Shown piece after piece: positions 44,083 through 52,730 of a DNA stretch of 64,000 nt. The position numbers and the translations under genes are program-made. The notes under the pieces are model-generated. The model was not told the origin of the DNA, searched no databases, and saw only the letters and a list, made by a program, of their open reading frames with translations. Numbering within the stretch: position 1 is the first letter of the stretch; the number at the start of each line of letters is the position of its first letter. The stretch comes from Amycolatopsis arida (GTDB lineage: Bacteria; Actinomycetota; Actinomycetes; Mycobacteriales; Pseudonocardiaceae), in assembly GCF_900115565.1 (NCBI RefSeq), contig NZ_FOWW01000001.1, forward strand, positions 186,001 to 250,000. Reading direction: 5' to 3'.

Positions 44083-44535
44083 ATGCACAGCAGGCAGCTC
44101 GGCGGCGGTTCCGCGGGGGACGGCGGGCCGCGCACCCATCTGGTGGTCATGGAGACCGGTGACGACGTGCTCGACGAGCTGGGCCGGTTCGCCGGGCAGG
44201 CCGACCTCGCCACCGCGGAGTTCACCGCGATCGGCGCGTTCGAGTCGGTGGTGCTCGGCTTCTTCGACCTCGAGGGGAAGGACTACCGGCAGAACCCGGT
44301 GCGGGAGCAGGTCGAGGTGCTCACTTTGGCCGGCAACATCGTGCGGGCGGGGGAGGGGCACAAGCTGCACGCCCATGTGGTGGTCGGGCTGAGCGACGGC
44401 AGCACCCGCGGCGGCCACCTGCTGGGGGCCAGGGTGCGCCCGACACTGGAGGTGATGGTCACCGAGTCCCCACGCGAGGTGACCCGACGCTTCGACGAGA
44501 GCGTGGGCCTCCCGCTCATCGACCTGGGATCGTAA
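44083..44535 (+). CDS. PPC (DUF296) domain protein
   Basis: The 150-residue protein is a single plant-and-prokaryote-conserved domain: HLVVMETGDDVLDELGRFAG, ATAEFTAIGAFESVVLGFFD, and the metal-binding HKLHAHVVVGLSDGSTRGGH with its histidine set. Bacterial PPC proteins form trimers; their role is mostly unknown. They lack the AT-hook of plant homologues. GAGGTG precedes the ATG at 44083 by five bases. A bipartite hairpin follows. Confidence 0.88.
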   Translation: MHSRQLGGGSAGDGGPRTHLVVMETGDDVLDELGRFAGQADLATAEFTAIGAFESVVLGFFDLEGKDYRQNPVREQVEVLTLAGNIVRAGEGHKLHAHVVVGLSDGSTRGGHLLGARVRPTLEVMVTESPREVTRRFDESVGLPLIDLGS

Positions 44536-44542
44536 CCGTGCC

Positions 44543-44580
44543 CGGCCCGTCCTGAGGCTGGCCGTCAGGCCACCGGGCCG
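44543..44580. terminator. Bipartite hairpin between convergent genes
   Basis: Outer stem CGGCCCG (44543-44549) with CGGGCCG (44574-44580) and inner stem CCTGA (44551-44555) with TCAGG (44565-44569). It sits between the PPC gene (ends 44535) and the convergent kinase gene (ends 44602). Confidence 0.55.
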
Positions 44581-44601
44581 CTCGACACTTGGCGCTCGAG
44601 T

Positions 44602-46089
44602 TCAGCGGTCGGGGCGGTCCTTGTCCTTGTCTTCGTCCTCGTCCTGGCCGGGGAGGGGTGGCGGGTGGCCCTGCCCGGGTTGCCCGCCCTGGCCGGGCGG
44701 GCCGCCCTGACCGGGCGGGCCGCCCTGACCGGGGTGGCTGGGTGGCCCGCCCGGCTCGGCGGTGGGCGGGTTCGACGTGGCCGGATCGGGGCGGGAGCGC
44801 TCGGACCGCTGCCCGGCTTGGCGACCCCCGGCGTCCTGGTCGCCGCCGTCCCCGGGCGTGGCCTGGTCACTCCCCACCGGCGCGTGCTCGCCGCCCGGGT
44901 CGGCTGGGGCGCCGGGCGTGCCGGACACGCGCTCGCTCGCCTTCGCGGCGGGCGACGGGTCGGTGCCGGTGGGCGCCGGCGCCGGGGCGGCGGGCACGGT
45001 GTCGCGCTCGGGCGCGTTCGCGCTGGCGTTGGTGAACAGCAGTGCGACGGCGGCGGCGACCGCACCGGCGGCGGGCAGGCCCACCACCAGTGCCCGCCGC
45101 GCGGTTCGCCCGATCCGCGCCGCGACGGAGCCGGCCAGGGGCGATCGCGCCGCGCGGAACCCCGCCGGTAGGGGCGCGGTGCGCTGTTCGGCCAGCCGGT
45201 TAATCGTGGTGCCCGGCTCCGTGCCGTCCCGCAGGCCGGCCAGCGCGTCGGCGACGGCCCCCGCGCTGGGCCGCTCGTGCGGGTCGAGCGTGGTCATCCG
45301 GCGCAGCACGTCGGCGAGGTCGGCCGGCAGGTCCGCGGGCACCGCCGGCGGCCGGTGCAGCCGGGCCACCGCCGACTCGGCGAGCGTCCCCGGGTACTCC
45401 CGCTGCCCGGTGCGGCACTCCAGCAGCACCAGCCCCAGCGCGAAGACGTCGGCGGGCGGGCCGACCAGCGTGCCGCGCACCTGTTCCGGCGCGAGGTACG
45501 CGGCCGTGCCGACGACGACACCGGTCGAGGTGAGCCGGGTGCCGTCGAGGGTGTGCGCGATCCCGAAGTCACCGAGCTTCGGCCCCTCCGGCCCGAGCAG
45601 CACGTTGGCGGGCTTGACGTCGCGGTGGGTCACCTCGGCGGAATGCACGTAGGCCAGCGCGTCGGCCACCTGGGCGCCGATGTCGACGACCTGGTCGACC
45701 GACAGCACGCCGTGCAGCAGGCGGGCGGCCAGCGAGGGCCCCTCCACCAGCTCGGTCACCAGGAACGTGCGCCCCTCGTGCACGCCGGCGTCGTGCAGCG
45801 CGACCAGGCCGGGGTGCTGCAGCTGGCGCAGGACGCGCAGCTCGACCGCCTGCCGTCGCTCGTCGGCGCGATCGGCGTCGATGTGGAACAGCTTGATCGC
45901 GACGTGCCGGGCGGCGACGGCGTCCCACGCGCGGTACACCGACGCGGTGCCGCCGGTGCCGAGCAGCGCGTCCAGCTCGTACCGGTCGTCGAGGACGTCG
46001 GGGATGTCGCGGGCCCGGTCCCGGGCACGCTCGTCGGCCGGTAGCAGCTCGCCCCAGGTGAAGCGGGGCTCGGTGGCGTCCTGCCCCAT
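44602..46089 (-). CDS. Transmembrane Ser/Thr protein kinase
   Basis: The 495-residue Hanks-type kinase has the glycine loop LLGTGGTASVYRAWD, ATP-binding Lys66 in VAIKLF, catalytic Asp157 in HRDVKPANVL, DFG at 174-176 and the APEQ segment. After a juxtamembrane part comes one helix (ALVVGLPAAGAVAAAVALLF, about 345-365), then an extracytoplasmic tail of about 130 residues that is Pro/Gly/Asp-rich, with repeats of PPGQGG encoded by tandem 18-bp DNA units near 44690-44735. There are no PASTA domains. The ATG at 46089 follows GGAG; an ATG at 46104 is possible. Confidence 0.9.
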   Translation of the reverse strand: MGQDATEPRFTWGELLPADERARDRARDIPDVLDDRYELDALLGTGGTASVYRAWDAVAARHVAIKLFHIDADRADERRQAVELRVLRQLQHPGLVALHDAGVHEGRTFLVTELVEGPSLAARLLHGVLSVDQVVDIGAQVADALAYVHSAEVTHRDVKPANVLLGPEGPKLGDFGIAHTLDGTRLTSTGVVVGTAAYLAPEQVRGTLVGPPADVFALGLVLLECRTGQREYPGTLAESAVARLHRPPAVPADLPADLADVLRRMTTLDPHERPSAGAVADALAGLRDGTEPGTTINRLAEQRTAPLPAGFRAARSPLAGSVAARIGRTARRALVVGLPAAGAVAAAVALLFTNASANAPERDTVPAAPAPAPTGTDPSPAAKASERVSGTPGAPADPGGEHAPVGSDQATPGDGGDQDAGGRQAGQRSERSRPDPATSNPPTAEPGGPPSHPGQGGPPGQGGPPGQGGQPGQGHPPPLPGQDEDEDKDKDRPDR

Positions 46090-46174
46090 CGCTCGGCGCT
46101 CCATCCGTAACGTGTCGGTCGGTGGTCGAGGCAACCGAAGATACCCGGAATGGGGAGCACCGAAACGAGAATAA

Positions 46175-47296
46175 TCATTTTCGCGGATCGAGTGGCGGCG
46201 GCGCCGATCGGTAACTGGGCGGGGTCGCGGAGAGGCCGATCGGGTTACGGGTGAGCCGGACGGTCGATCCGTCCGGCCGGGGCAGGTCGACCAGCGGGTC
46301 CAGTCCCAGCGCACTGGCCAGCCGGAAGGCGCCGGCAACGTCGTTGACGACGCCCGCCGGGACCCTCGCGGCGGTCAGCTCCCTCGCCCAGTCGGCGGCG
46401 GGCCGGGTGGCGAGCGCGGCCACCAGCTCGGCCCGCAGCGCAGCACGATTGCTCACCCTGGCGGAATTCGTCGCGAAAAGCGGATCGTCGGCGAGCGCGG
46501 GGCGGCCGAGCACCGCGCACAGCGCGGCGAACTGCCGGTCGTTGCCCACCGCGAGGACGAGCTCGCCGCCGGCGCAGGGCAGCGGCTCGTACGGGGCGAT
46601 GCTCGGGTGCTGGTTGCCCATCCTGGTGGGCACCACGCCGGCCACGGTGTACGCGGAGCCCTGGTTGACCAGCGCGGCGAGCAGTGACGACAGCAGGTCC
46701 ACCTCCACCCGCTGCCCCTCGCCGGTGGCGTCGCGGTGGCGCAGCGCGGCGAGGATCCCGACCGTGGCGAACAGCCCGGCGAGCACGTCGACCACGGCGA
46801 CGCCGACCTTCTGCGGCTCTCCCTCGGGCGGACCCGTGATGCTCATCAGCCCGCCGAGCGCCTGGACCAGCAGGTCGTAGCCGGGCAACTCGGCGCCGGC
46901 ACCGCGGCCGAAGCCGGTGATCGAGCAGTAGACCAGCTCAGGCTTGGCCGTGCGCAGGTCGGTGTCGCCGAGTCCGAGCCGGTCGAGCACGCCGGGGCGG
47001 AAGTTCTCCACCACCACGTCCGACTCCAGCGCCAGCGCCCTGGCCCGCTCGCGGTCGCCGGCGTCGGCGAGGTCCAGCACGAGGCTGTCCTTGTTCCGGT
47101 TGACCGACTGGAAGTAGGTCGCGGTGCCGGTCTCGTCGAACGGCGGTCCCCACGCGCGGGTGTCGTCGCCGGTTCCCGGGCGCTCGACCTTGGTGACCGT
47201 CGCCCCGAGGTCGGCGAGCAGCATGGTGGCGAACGGGCCGGCCAGCACCCGGGAGAAGTCGAGCACCCGCAGGCCGGGCAGTGCGGCGGAAGGCAT
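46175..47296 (-). CDS. CoA transferase, CaiB/BaiF (family III)
   Basis: The 373-residue protein matches family III CoA transferases, which move CoA between carboxylic acids: GLRVLDFSRVLAGPFATMLL at the start, YFQSVNRNKDSLVLDLAD, the region VVENFRPGVLDRLGLG, and the catalytic-Asp segment ELPGYDLLVQALGGLMS. A MarR gene lies upstream in the same direction. A palindrome TCAAACCTTTGA at 47358 precedes this gene and is nearly the same as one in front of the metallo-hydrolase operon, so both are probably controlled by that MarR protein. The substrate is likely an aromatic-derived acid, by context only. Confidence 0.9.
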   Translation of the reverse strand: MPSAALPGLRVLDFSRVLAGPFATMLLADLGATVTKVERPGTGDDTRAWGPPFDETGTATYFQSVNRNKDSLVLDLADAGDRERARALALESDVVVENFRPGVLDRLGLGDTDLRTAKPELVYCSITGFGRGAGAELPGYDLLVQALGGLMSITGPPEGEPQKVGVAVVDVLAGLFATVGILAALRHRDATGEGQRVEVDLLSSLLAALVNQGSAYTVAGVVPTRMGNQHPSIAPYEPLPCAGGELVLAVGNDRQFAALCAVLGRPALADDPLFATNSARVSNRAALRAELVAALATRPAADWARELTAARVPAGVVNDVAGAFRLASALGLDPLVDLPRPDGSTVRLTRNPIGLSATPPSYRSAPPPLDPRK

Positions 47297-47357
47297 GCCC
47301 GCACGGTATCCCGGCCGGCCATCCACCCTGCCCCGCCATTCCGGGGGCGGGAGATCG

Positions 47358-47369
47358 TCAAACCTTTGA
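47358..47369. promoter_or_regulatory. MarR operator candidate 1 (TCAAACCTTTGA)
   Basis: A 12-bp inverted repeat TCAAA-CC-TTTGA, flanked by GATC on both sides, 62 bp upstream of the CoA transferase start and 24 bp beyond the MarR stop. The same TCAAA-nn-TTTGA occurs at 48016. Confidence 0.65.
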
Positions 47370-47392
47370 TCTTCACGCCGGGATCGGCGGGT

Positions 47393-47932
47393 TCAGAACC
47401 GCTGCTTGGCCTCGGTGGCCGCCGGGCCGGTCATCAGCTTCTCCAGCAGCCCGATGAGGATCGTCCGCTCGGGCTTGCTGAGGGTGGCGGCCCACGTGCG
47501 CTCCCTGGCGTTGTGCGCCGTGTAGGCCTCGGTGATCCGCCGGCGGCCGGTCTCGGTGAGCGCCAGCCGCACGGCCCGCCGGTCGTGCGGGGCCGGGGTG
47601 CGCGACACCAGCCCGTCCCGTTCGAGGGTGTTGACCAGCGCCGACACCGCCGCTCGGCTCATCCCGGACAGCTGCGCGGCCCGCTTGGCCTCCAGTGGCC
47701 CCGCCAGCCACAGCACGAACAGCAGCCGGAACCCCGGCCAGCTCCACCCGCTCGGCCGGTGCACGGCAGACTCGAGGTCGTAGACCAGCGCGCTGGTGAG
47801 TCGATGCAGGGTGAGCACCAGGCGCATCGCCACGGGGTCGACGTCGGGCAGCTCGCGCGTGGTCTCGGCGATCGCGTACTCCACGAACGACAGGAAGTCG
47901 AGCTCGTCCGGCTCGGCCGGTTGCGCGGTCAT
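47393..47932 (-). CDS. MarR-family transcriptional regulator
   Basis: The 179-residue winged-helix regulator has the recognition part AAQLSGMSRAAVSALVNTLE and the wing DGLVSRTPAPHDRRAVRLAL. MarR proteins usually repress catabolic genes and release DNA on binding an aromatic acid or its CoA ester. It sits between the CoA transferase and the divergent metallo-hydrolase/monooxygenase/fumarylacetoacetase operon, with a TCAAA-nn-TTTGA palindrome on each side, so it is the likely local regulator of both. Confidence 0.9.
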   Translation of the reverse strand: MTAQPAEPDELDFLSFVEYAIAETTRELPDVDPVAMRLVLTLHRLTSALVYDLESAVHRPSGWSWPGFRLLFVLWLAGPLEAKRAAQLSGMSRAAVSALVNTLERDGLVSRTPAPHDRRAVRLALTETGRRRITEAYTAHNARERTWAATLSKPERTILIGLLEKLMTGPAATEAKQRF

Positions 47933-48015
47933 GGCGACAGCGTAAGCAGGTCGCCCGCCCTCCGGGGCTTCCGCGCGGCCTGTGGTGCTCGTTACGCTGC
48001 CGGGGAGCGAACTGA

Positions 48016-48027
48016 TCAAAGATTTGA
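48016..48027. promoter_or_regulatory. MarR operator candidate 2 (TCAAAGATTTGA)
   Basis: Inverted repeat TCAAA-GA-TTTGA, 19 bp upstream of the metallo-hydrolase GTG start and inside the divergent region with the MarR gene. It matches the site at 47358 in both half-sites and spacing. Confidence 0.65.
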
Positions 48028-48046
48028 CCGTGGGAGGTGGCTGCCG

Positions 48047-49009
48047 GTGTCCGGGAAGGCCTTCGCCTCCTCGGCCGACCTGGCCGAGAAGGAGCAGACG
48101 CTGGAGGTGCTGGCCGACGGCGTCTACGCGCTGACCGCCGAGGGCGACCCCAACGTCGGCGCGATCGAGGGCGAGGACTTCCTGGTCTGCTTCGAGGCGA
48201 TGGCCACGCCGGCGGCCGCCCGCGAGTGGCTGGCCCGGCTGCGCCGGCACACCGACAAGCCGGTGCGCTACCTCGTGCTGTCCCACTACCACGCGGTGCG
48301 TGTGCTCGGCGCCTCCGCGTTCGACGCCGACGTGATCGTCGCGCACGAGAACACCAGGGCGCTGATCGCCGAGCGCGGCCGGGAGGACTGGGCCAGCGAG
48401 TTCGCCAGGATGCCGCGGCTGGCCAAGGACGCCGCCTCGGTGCCAGGGCTGACCTGGCCCACCCTGACCTTCTCCGACCGGCTCACCATCCACCTCGGCG
48501 GCGACCGCGGCGAGCTGGTGCTCCAGCACTGTGGCCGCGGGCACACCGAGGGCGACATCGTCGGCTGGCTGCCCCGGCAGCGGATCCTCTTCGCCGGCGA
48601 CCTGGTGGAGGCCCAGGCCGCCCTGTACACCGGCGACGCCTACCACCACGAGTGGATGTCCTCCACTCTGGACAGGGTGGCGGCGTTCGAGGCGACCGCG
48701 CTGGTCGGTGGGCGCGGCCCGGTCAGCCGAGGCCGGGACGCGGTGGCCGCCGCGATCGGGCAGACCCGGCACTTCCTGCGGGTGCTGATCGACGAGGTGG
48801 GCGCGGTGCACGCCAGGGGCGGCACCCTGCGCGAGGCGTTCACCGCCGCGCACGCGGCACTGGCCGGCACCTACGGCGGCTGGCCGATCTTCGAGCACTG
48901 CCTGCCCTTCGACGTCTCGCGGCTCTGGGACGAGCTGTCCGGCGTCGAGCGGCCGGTCGTCTGGACCCCCGAGCGGGACCGCGAGGTCTGGGACCAGCTC
49001 CAGGGCTGA
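48047..49009 (+). CDS. Metallo-beta-lactamase-fold hydrolase with an incomplete metal motif
   Basis: The 320-residue protein follows the MBL fold: LEVLADGVYALTAEGDPNVG, VRYLVLSHYHAVRVLGASAF, LQHCGRGHTEGDIVGWLPRQ and RILFAGDLVEA. The usual HxHxDH motif is reduced to HYHAVR, so the Asp-His half that binds the second zinc is missing, while the later His and Asp ligands remain. The enzyme may bind one metal. The GTG at 48047 follows GGAGG by ten bases. First gene of the operon that ends with fumarylacetoacetase; the monooxygenase starts 5 bp after it. Confidence 0.85.
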   Translation: MSGKAFASSADLAEKEQTLEVLADGVYALTAEGDPNVGAIEGEDFLVCFEAMATPAAAREWLARLRRHTDKPVRYLVLSHYHAVRVLGASAFDADVIVAHENTRALIAERGREDWASEFARMPRLAKDAASVPGLTWPTLTFSDRLTIHLGGDRGELVLQHCGRGHTEGDIVGWLPRQRILFAGDLVEAQAALYTGDAYHHEWMSSTLDRVAAFEATALVGGRGPVSRGRDAVAAAIGQTRHFLRVLIDEVGAVHARGGTLREAFTAAHAALAGTYGGWPIFEHCLPFDVSRLWDELSGVERPVVWTPERDREVWDQLQG

Positions 49010-49014
49010 GCCGC

Positions 49015-50634
49015 ATGACCGACGACGAGGTGACAGCCGGGCGGGTGGCGGTGCTGGGCAACGGCCCGGTGGGGCAGACCGCCGCGCTGCTGCTGGCCCG
49101 GTGGGGCGTGCCGGTCGTGTTGCTCGACGCCCGGCCGCGCCGCGAGCCGGTCGGGTCGAGGTCGATCTGCCAGCAGCGGGACGTGCTGGACATCTGGGAC
49201 AGCGTCGGCGTCGGCCGGCGGATCGCCGCGGAGGGCGTGACCTGGCACCGGGCGCGCACCTTCCACCGCGACCGGGAGCTGTTCTGCCACACCTTCGCCG
49301 ACCCGGGCCGCTCGGCGTTCCCGCCGTTCGTCAACCTCTCCCAGTCCCGCACGGAGCAGTTGCTCGACGAGCGAATCTCCGCCGAGCCGCGGATCGACGT
49401 CCGCTGGGGCCACCGGGTCGTCGCGCTCGACCAGGTCACCGCCGGGGTCACCGTCGGCTGCGCGACCCCGGCCGGCGAGGCCGCGCTCCGCGTGGACTAC
49501 GCCGTCGCGTGCACCGGCGGCAGGTGCGACGAGTTGCGGCGGCTGCTCGGGGTGAGCTTCGCCGGGCACTCGTTCGCCGACCGGTTCCTCATCTGCGACA
49601 TCCGCGCCGACCTTCCCGGCTGGGCCGACGAGCGCCGGTTCTACTTCGACCCGGCGTGGAACCCCGGCCGGCAGGTGCTCATCCACCCGTGCCCCGGCTC
49701 GACGTTCCGGATCGACTGGCAGGTGCCCGACGACTTCGACCTCGCCGCCGAGGAGGCCGGCGGGGCGCTGGACCGGCGGATCCGCGCCATCGTCGGGGAC
49801 CGGCCCTACGAGGTGGTGTGGAGGTCGGTGTACCGGTTCTCCGCGCGGCTGGTGGACCGGATGCGGGTGGGCCGGGTGCTGCTGGCCGGGGATTGCGCGC
49901 ACCTGATGGCCCCGTTCGGCGCGCGCGGGCTCAACTCCGGCGTGGCCGACGTGGAGAACGCGGCGTGGAAGCTGGCGTTCGCGCTGCGCGGCTGGGCCGG
50001 CCCCGAGCTGCTGGAGAGCTACCACCACGAGCGGCACGCCGCGGCGGTGGAGAACCTCGCGGTCGTCGGCGCGACGATGGACTTCCTCGTGCCGCACACC
50101 GAGGCGCAGCGGCGGCACCGGGGAGCCGTGCTGGCCGCGGCGGTGACCGACCCCGCGGCCAGGGTCGCCGTGGACTCCGGCCGGCTCGCCGAGCCGTTCT
50201 GGTACGTCGACTCGCCGCTGACCACCCCCGACCCGACCCGCCCCTTCGGCGGGCGGCCGGCCAAGGGCGGCGTCCCGCCGGCGGCGCCCGGGGTGCTGCT
50301 CCCGGACGTGCCGGTGTCGCTGCCGGGGTCGCCGCACGGCCGGCTGCGGGAGCTGGCCAGGGACGGCCTGCTGCTGCTCGCCGGCCCGCGGGCCGACGCC
50401 GGGGCGGCCCTGCGGGCCGCGGCCGCGGCCACCGCGGCGCCGGTGCGGCTGCTCGCGCTGCCCGAGGTCGACCGGGTCGGCGTGCTCACCCGCGCCCTCG
50501 CCGCGCGGCCCGGCGAGGTGTGGCTGGTCCGGCCCGACGCGCACGTCGCGGCGGTGCTGGACGACCCCGACACAGCCAGGGTGGCGGCCGCGGTCCACCG
50601 CGCCCTCGGCCGACCGACCCCCGACGAGAGGTGA
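49015..50634 (+). CDS. FAD-dependent aromatic monooxygenase
   Basis: The 539-residue class A flavoprotein hydroxylase has the dinucleotide motif VAVLGNGPVGQTAALLLARW, the GSRSICQQRDVLDIW region, and the second FAD motif GDCAHLMAPFGARGLNSGVA (about residue 293), then a C-terminal thioredoxin-like domain as in MhpA and phenol hydroxylases. It would hydroxylate a phenolic acid with NAD(P)H and oxygen. With fumarylacetoacetase in the operon, formation of homogentisate or a related hydroquinone is plausible, but inferred. Its stop overlaps the next start (TGATG). Confidence 0.9.
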   Translation: MTDDEVTAGRVAVLGNGPVGQTAALLLARWGVPVVLLDARPRREPVGSRSICQQRDVLDIWDSVGVGRRIAAEGVTWHRARTFHRDRELFCHTFADPGRSAFPPFVNLSQSRTEQLLDERISAEPRIDVRWGHRVVALDQVTAGVTVGCATPAGEAALRVDYAVACTGGRCDELRRLLGVSFAGHSFADRFLICDIRADLPGWADERRFYFDPAWNPGRQVLIHPCPGSTFRIDWQVPDDFDLAAEEAGGALDRRIRAIVGDRPYEVVWRSVYRFSARLVDRMRVGRVLLAGDCAHLMAPFGARGLNSGVADVENAAWKLAFALRGWAGPELLESYHHERHAAAVENLAVVGATMDFLVPHTEAQRRHRGAVLAAAVTDPAARVAVDSGRLAEPFWYVDSPLTTPDPTRPFGGRPAKGGVPPAAPGVLLPDVPVSLPGSPHGRLRELARDGLLLLAGPRADAGAALRAAAAATAAPVRLLALPEVDRVGVLTRALAARPGEVWLVRPDAHVAAVLDDPDTARVAAAVHRALGRPTPDER

Positions 50635-51536
50635 TGATGATCCGCGCGCTGTACACCGGCCTGCTCGACGACGCGGCCCTGTTCCCACCCGGCGAGCTGC
50701 CGCTGTCCGAGGCCGTCCCGGCCCACCACCGGCACCGGGCGGCCGCCCACGCCGACCTGGTGGGGCCGTTCGTGTTCCCCGCGCCCCGGCTGGCCGAGCT
50801 GGGGGCGGTGCTGGACCGGCCGCTCGCGGTGAGCCTGACCGTGCCCGGCGGCCCCGCCGAGCTCGGGCCCGCGCTGGTGTCGGTGGCGGGGCACGCGGAC
50901 GTCCGGCTGGTCGCCGTCGAGCTGGCCCAGCCGGACGAGGTGTCGCCGGGGGAGGTGCTGGCGGCGCTGGCCGAGCTGCCGCCGGGCGTGACCGGCTACG
51001 TCGAGGTGCCGAGGGGGCCCGCCCGATCGTCTACCTTGGACGCGCTGGCGGGCTCGCCGTACCGGGCGAAGTTCCGCACCGGCGGCGTGGTCGCCGCCGC
51101 CCACCCGGACGAGGCCGAGTTGGCCGACGCGATCGTCGGCGCCGTCACCCGCGACCTGCCGTTCAAGTGCACCGCCGGGCTGCACCACGCGGTGCGGCAC
51201 ACCGAGGCGGGCACCGGCTTCGAGCAGCACGGCTTCCTGAACGTGCTGCTCGCCACCGACGCGGCGGCGGGCGGTGCGGACCGCGCGGAGGTGGCCGCCC
51301 TGCTCGGCGAGCGGTCCACGGCGAAGGTGGTGGCCGGGATCCGCGTGCTGGACGCCGGTAGGGTCGGCCGCGCCAGGGACCGGTTCGTGTCCTTCGGCAC
51401 CTGCAGCGTCGCCGACCCGGTCCGGGACCTGGTGGACCTGGGCCTGCTGCCGCCGGCCGGCGGCGACGACGGCAAGGACACGGCCGGCACCGACGAGACC
51501 GACGACACAGCCGACACCGTGGAGGGCGAGCACTGA
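50634..51536 (+). CDS. Conserved protein of the fumarylacetoacetase operon
   Basis: The 300-residue protein starts MMIRALYTGLLDDAALFPPG and contains AHADLVGPFVFPAPRLAELG, AKFRTGGVVAAAHPDEAELA, LPFKCTAGLHHAVRHTEAGT and FVSFGTCSVADPVRDLVDLG. These look like barrel strands with a Lys and two His that could be catalytic. No family name is recognised. It is coupled to the monooxygenase by overlap and lies one base before fumarylacetoacetase, so a step in the same pathway, perhaps isomerisation or hydrolysis of the cleaved ring product, is likely. The C-terminal 25 residues are rich in Asp and Thr. Confidence 0.75.
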   Translation: MMIRALYTGLLDDAALFPPGELPLSEAVPAHHRHRAAAHADLVGPFVFPAPRLAELGAVLDRPLAVSLTVPGGPAELGPALVSVAGHADVRLVAVELAQPDEVSPGEVLAALAELPPGVTGYVEVPRGPARSSTLDALAGSPYRAKFRTGGVVAAAHPDEAELADAIVGAVTRDLPFKCTAGLHHAVRHTEAGTGFEQHGFLNVLLATDAAAGGADRAEVAALLGERSTAKVVAGIRVLDAGRVGRARDRFVSFGTCSVADPVRDLVDLGLLPPAGGDDGKDTAGTDETDDTADTVEGEH

Positions 51537-51537
51537 G

Positions 51538-52725
51538 ATGACCTGGTTGGACGTTCCGCACGACTCCGCCTTCGGCGTGGCGAACCTGCCCTACGGGGTG
51601 TTCCGCCGGGAGGGGCAGACGGCCAGGGTCGGCGTGCGTGTCGGCGACCACGTGCTCGACCTCGCCGGCGCGCTCGGTGACGACGTGTTCGACCGGCCGT
51701 CGCTGAACGCGTTCCTCGCGCAGGGTGGCCGGCGGTGGCGGGAGGTGCGGTCCCGGGTCCAGGAGCTGCTCACCGACCCGGCGCACCGCGACCGGGTCGA
51801 GCCGGTGCTGTACCCGCTGGCGGGGGTGGAGCTGCTGCTGCCCTTCGAGGTCGCCGACTATGTGGACTTCTACGCCAGCGAGCAGCACGCCACCAACCTC
51901 GGCCGGATGTTCCGGCCCGGCGGCGAGCCGCTCACCCCCAACTGGAAGCACCTGCCGATCGGCTACCACGGCCGGGCGGGCACCGTGGTGGTGTCCGGGA
52001 CGCCGGTGGCCCGGCCGAGCGGCCAGCGCAAGGCACCGGACGACCCGGCGCCCACGGTCGGCCCGTCCCGCCGACTGGACATCGAGGCCGAGGTGGGTTT
52101 CGTGGTGGGCGTCGAGTCGCGGCTGGGCCAGCGGGTGCCGGTGACCGACTTCGCCGAGCACGTCTTCGGGGTGTGCCTGGTCAACGACTGGTCGGCGCGG
52201 GACCTGCAGGCGTGGGAGTACGTGCCGCTCGGCCCGTTCCTCGGCAAGTCGTTCGCCACGTCGGTGTCGCCGTGGGTGGTGCCGCTCGACGCGCTGCGGC
52301 ACGCGCGGGTGGCGCCTCCGCCGCGCGACCCGGAGCCGCTGCCGTACCTTCACGACGCCGAGGACTGGGGGCTCGACCTCCGCCTCGAGGTGCGGTTGAA
52401 CGGGCACGTGGTGTCCCGGCCGCCGTTCGCGTCGATGTACTGGACCGCGGCGCAGATGCTGGCGCACCTGACGGTGAACGGCGCGTCCCTGCGCACCGGC
52501 GACCTCTACGCCTCGGGCACGGTGAGCGGGCCCGAGCGGGACCAGTTCGGTTCGCTCATCGAGCTGGCCTGGGGCGGGCAGACCCCGATCGAGCTGCCCG
52601 GCGGCGAGACCAGGGTGTTCCTGGAGGACGGCGACGAGGTCACCATCACCGGCACCGCCCCCGGCCCCGACGGCACCCGCATCGGCTTCGGCGAGGTCAC
52701 CGGCCGCATCCTCCCCACCCCCTGA
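51538..52725 (+). CDS. fahA: Fumarylacetoacetase
   Basis: Splits fumarylacetoacetate to fumarate and acetoacetate, the last step of homogentisate breakdown. The 395-residue length fits. Metal and catalytic regions are present: YVDFYASEQHATN (Asp), NWKHLPIGYHGRAGTVV (His), LDIEAEVGFVVG (two Glu) and CLVNDWSARDLQAWEYVPLG (Asp), plus the FLGKSFATSVSPWVV segment. Homogentisate dioxygenase and maleylacetoacetate isomerase genes are not in this window. Array R3 and a 17-bp hairpin follow the stop codon. Confidence 0.95.
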   Translation: MTWLDVPHDSAFGVANLPYGVFRREGQTARVGVRVGDHVLDLAGALGDDVFDRPSLNAFLAQGGRRWREVRSRVQELLTDPAHRDRVEPVLYPLAGVELLLPFEVADYVDFYASEQHATNLGRMFRPGGEPLTPNWKHLPIGYHGRAGTVVVSGTPVARPSGQRKAPDDPAPTVGPSRRLDIEAEVGFVVGVESRLGQRVPVTDFAEHVFGVCLVNDWSARDLQAWEYVPLGPFLGKSFATSVSPWVVPLDALRHARVAPPPRDPEPLPYLHDAEDWGLDLRLEVRLNGHVVSRPPFASMYWTAAQMLAHLTVNGASLRTGDLYASGTVSGPERDQFGSLIELAWGGQTPIELPGGETRVFLEDGDEVTITGTAPGPDGTRIGFGEVTGRILPTP

Positions 52726-52730
52726 CCCCA

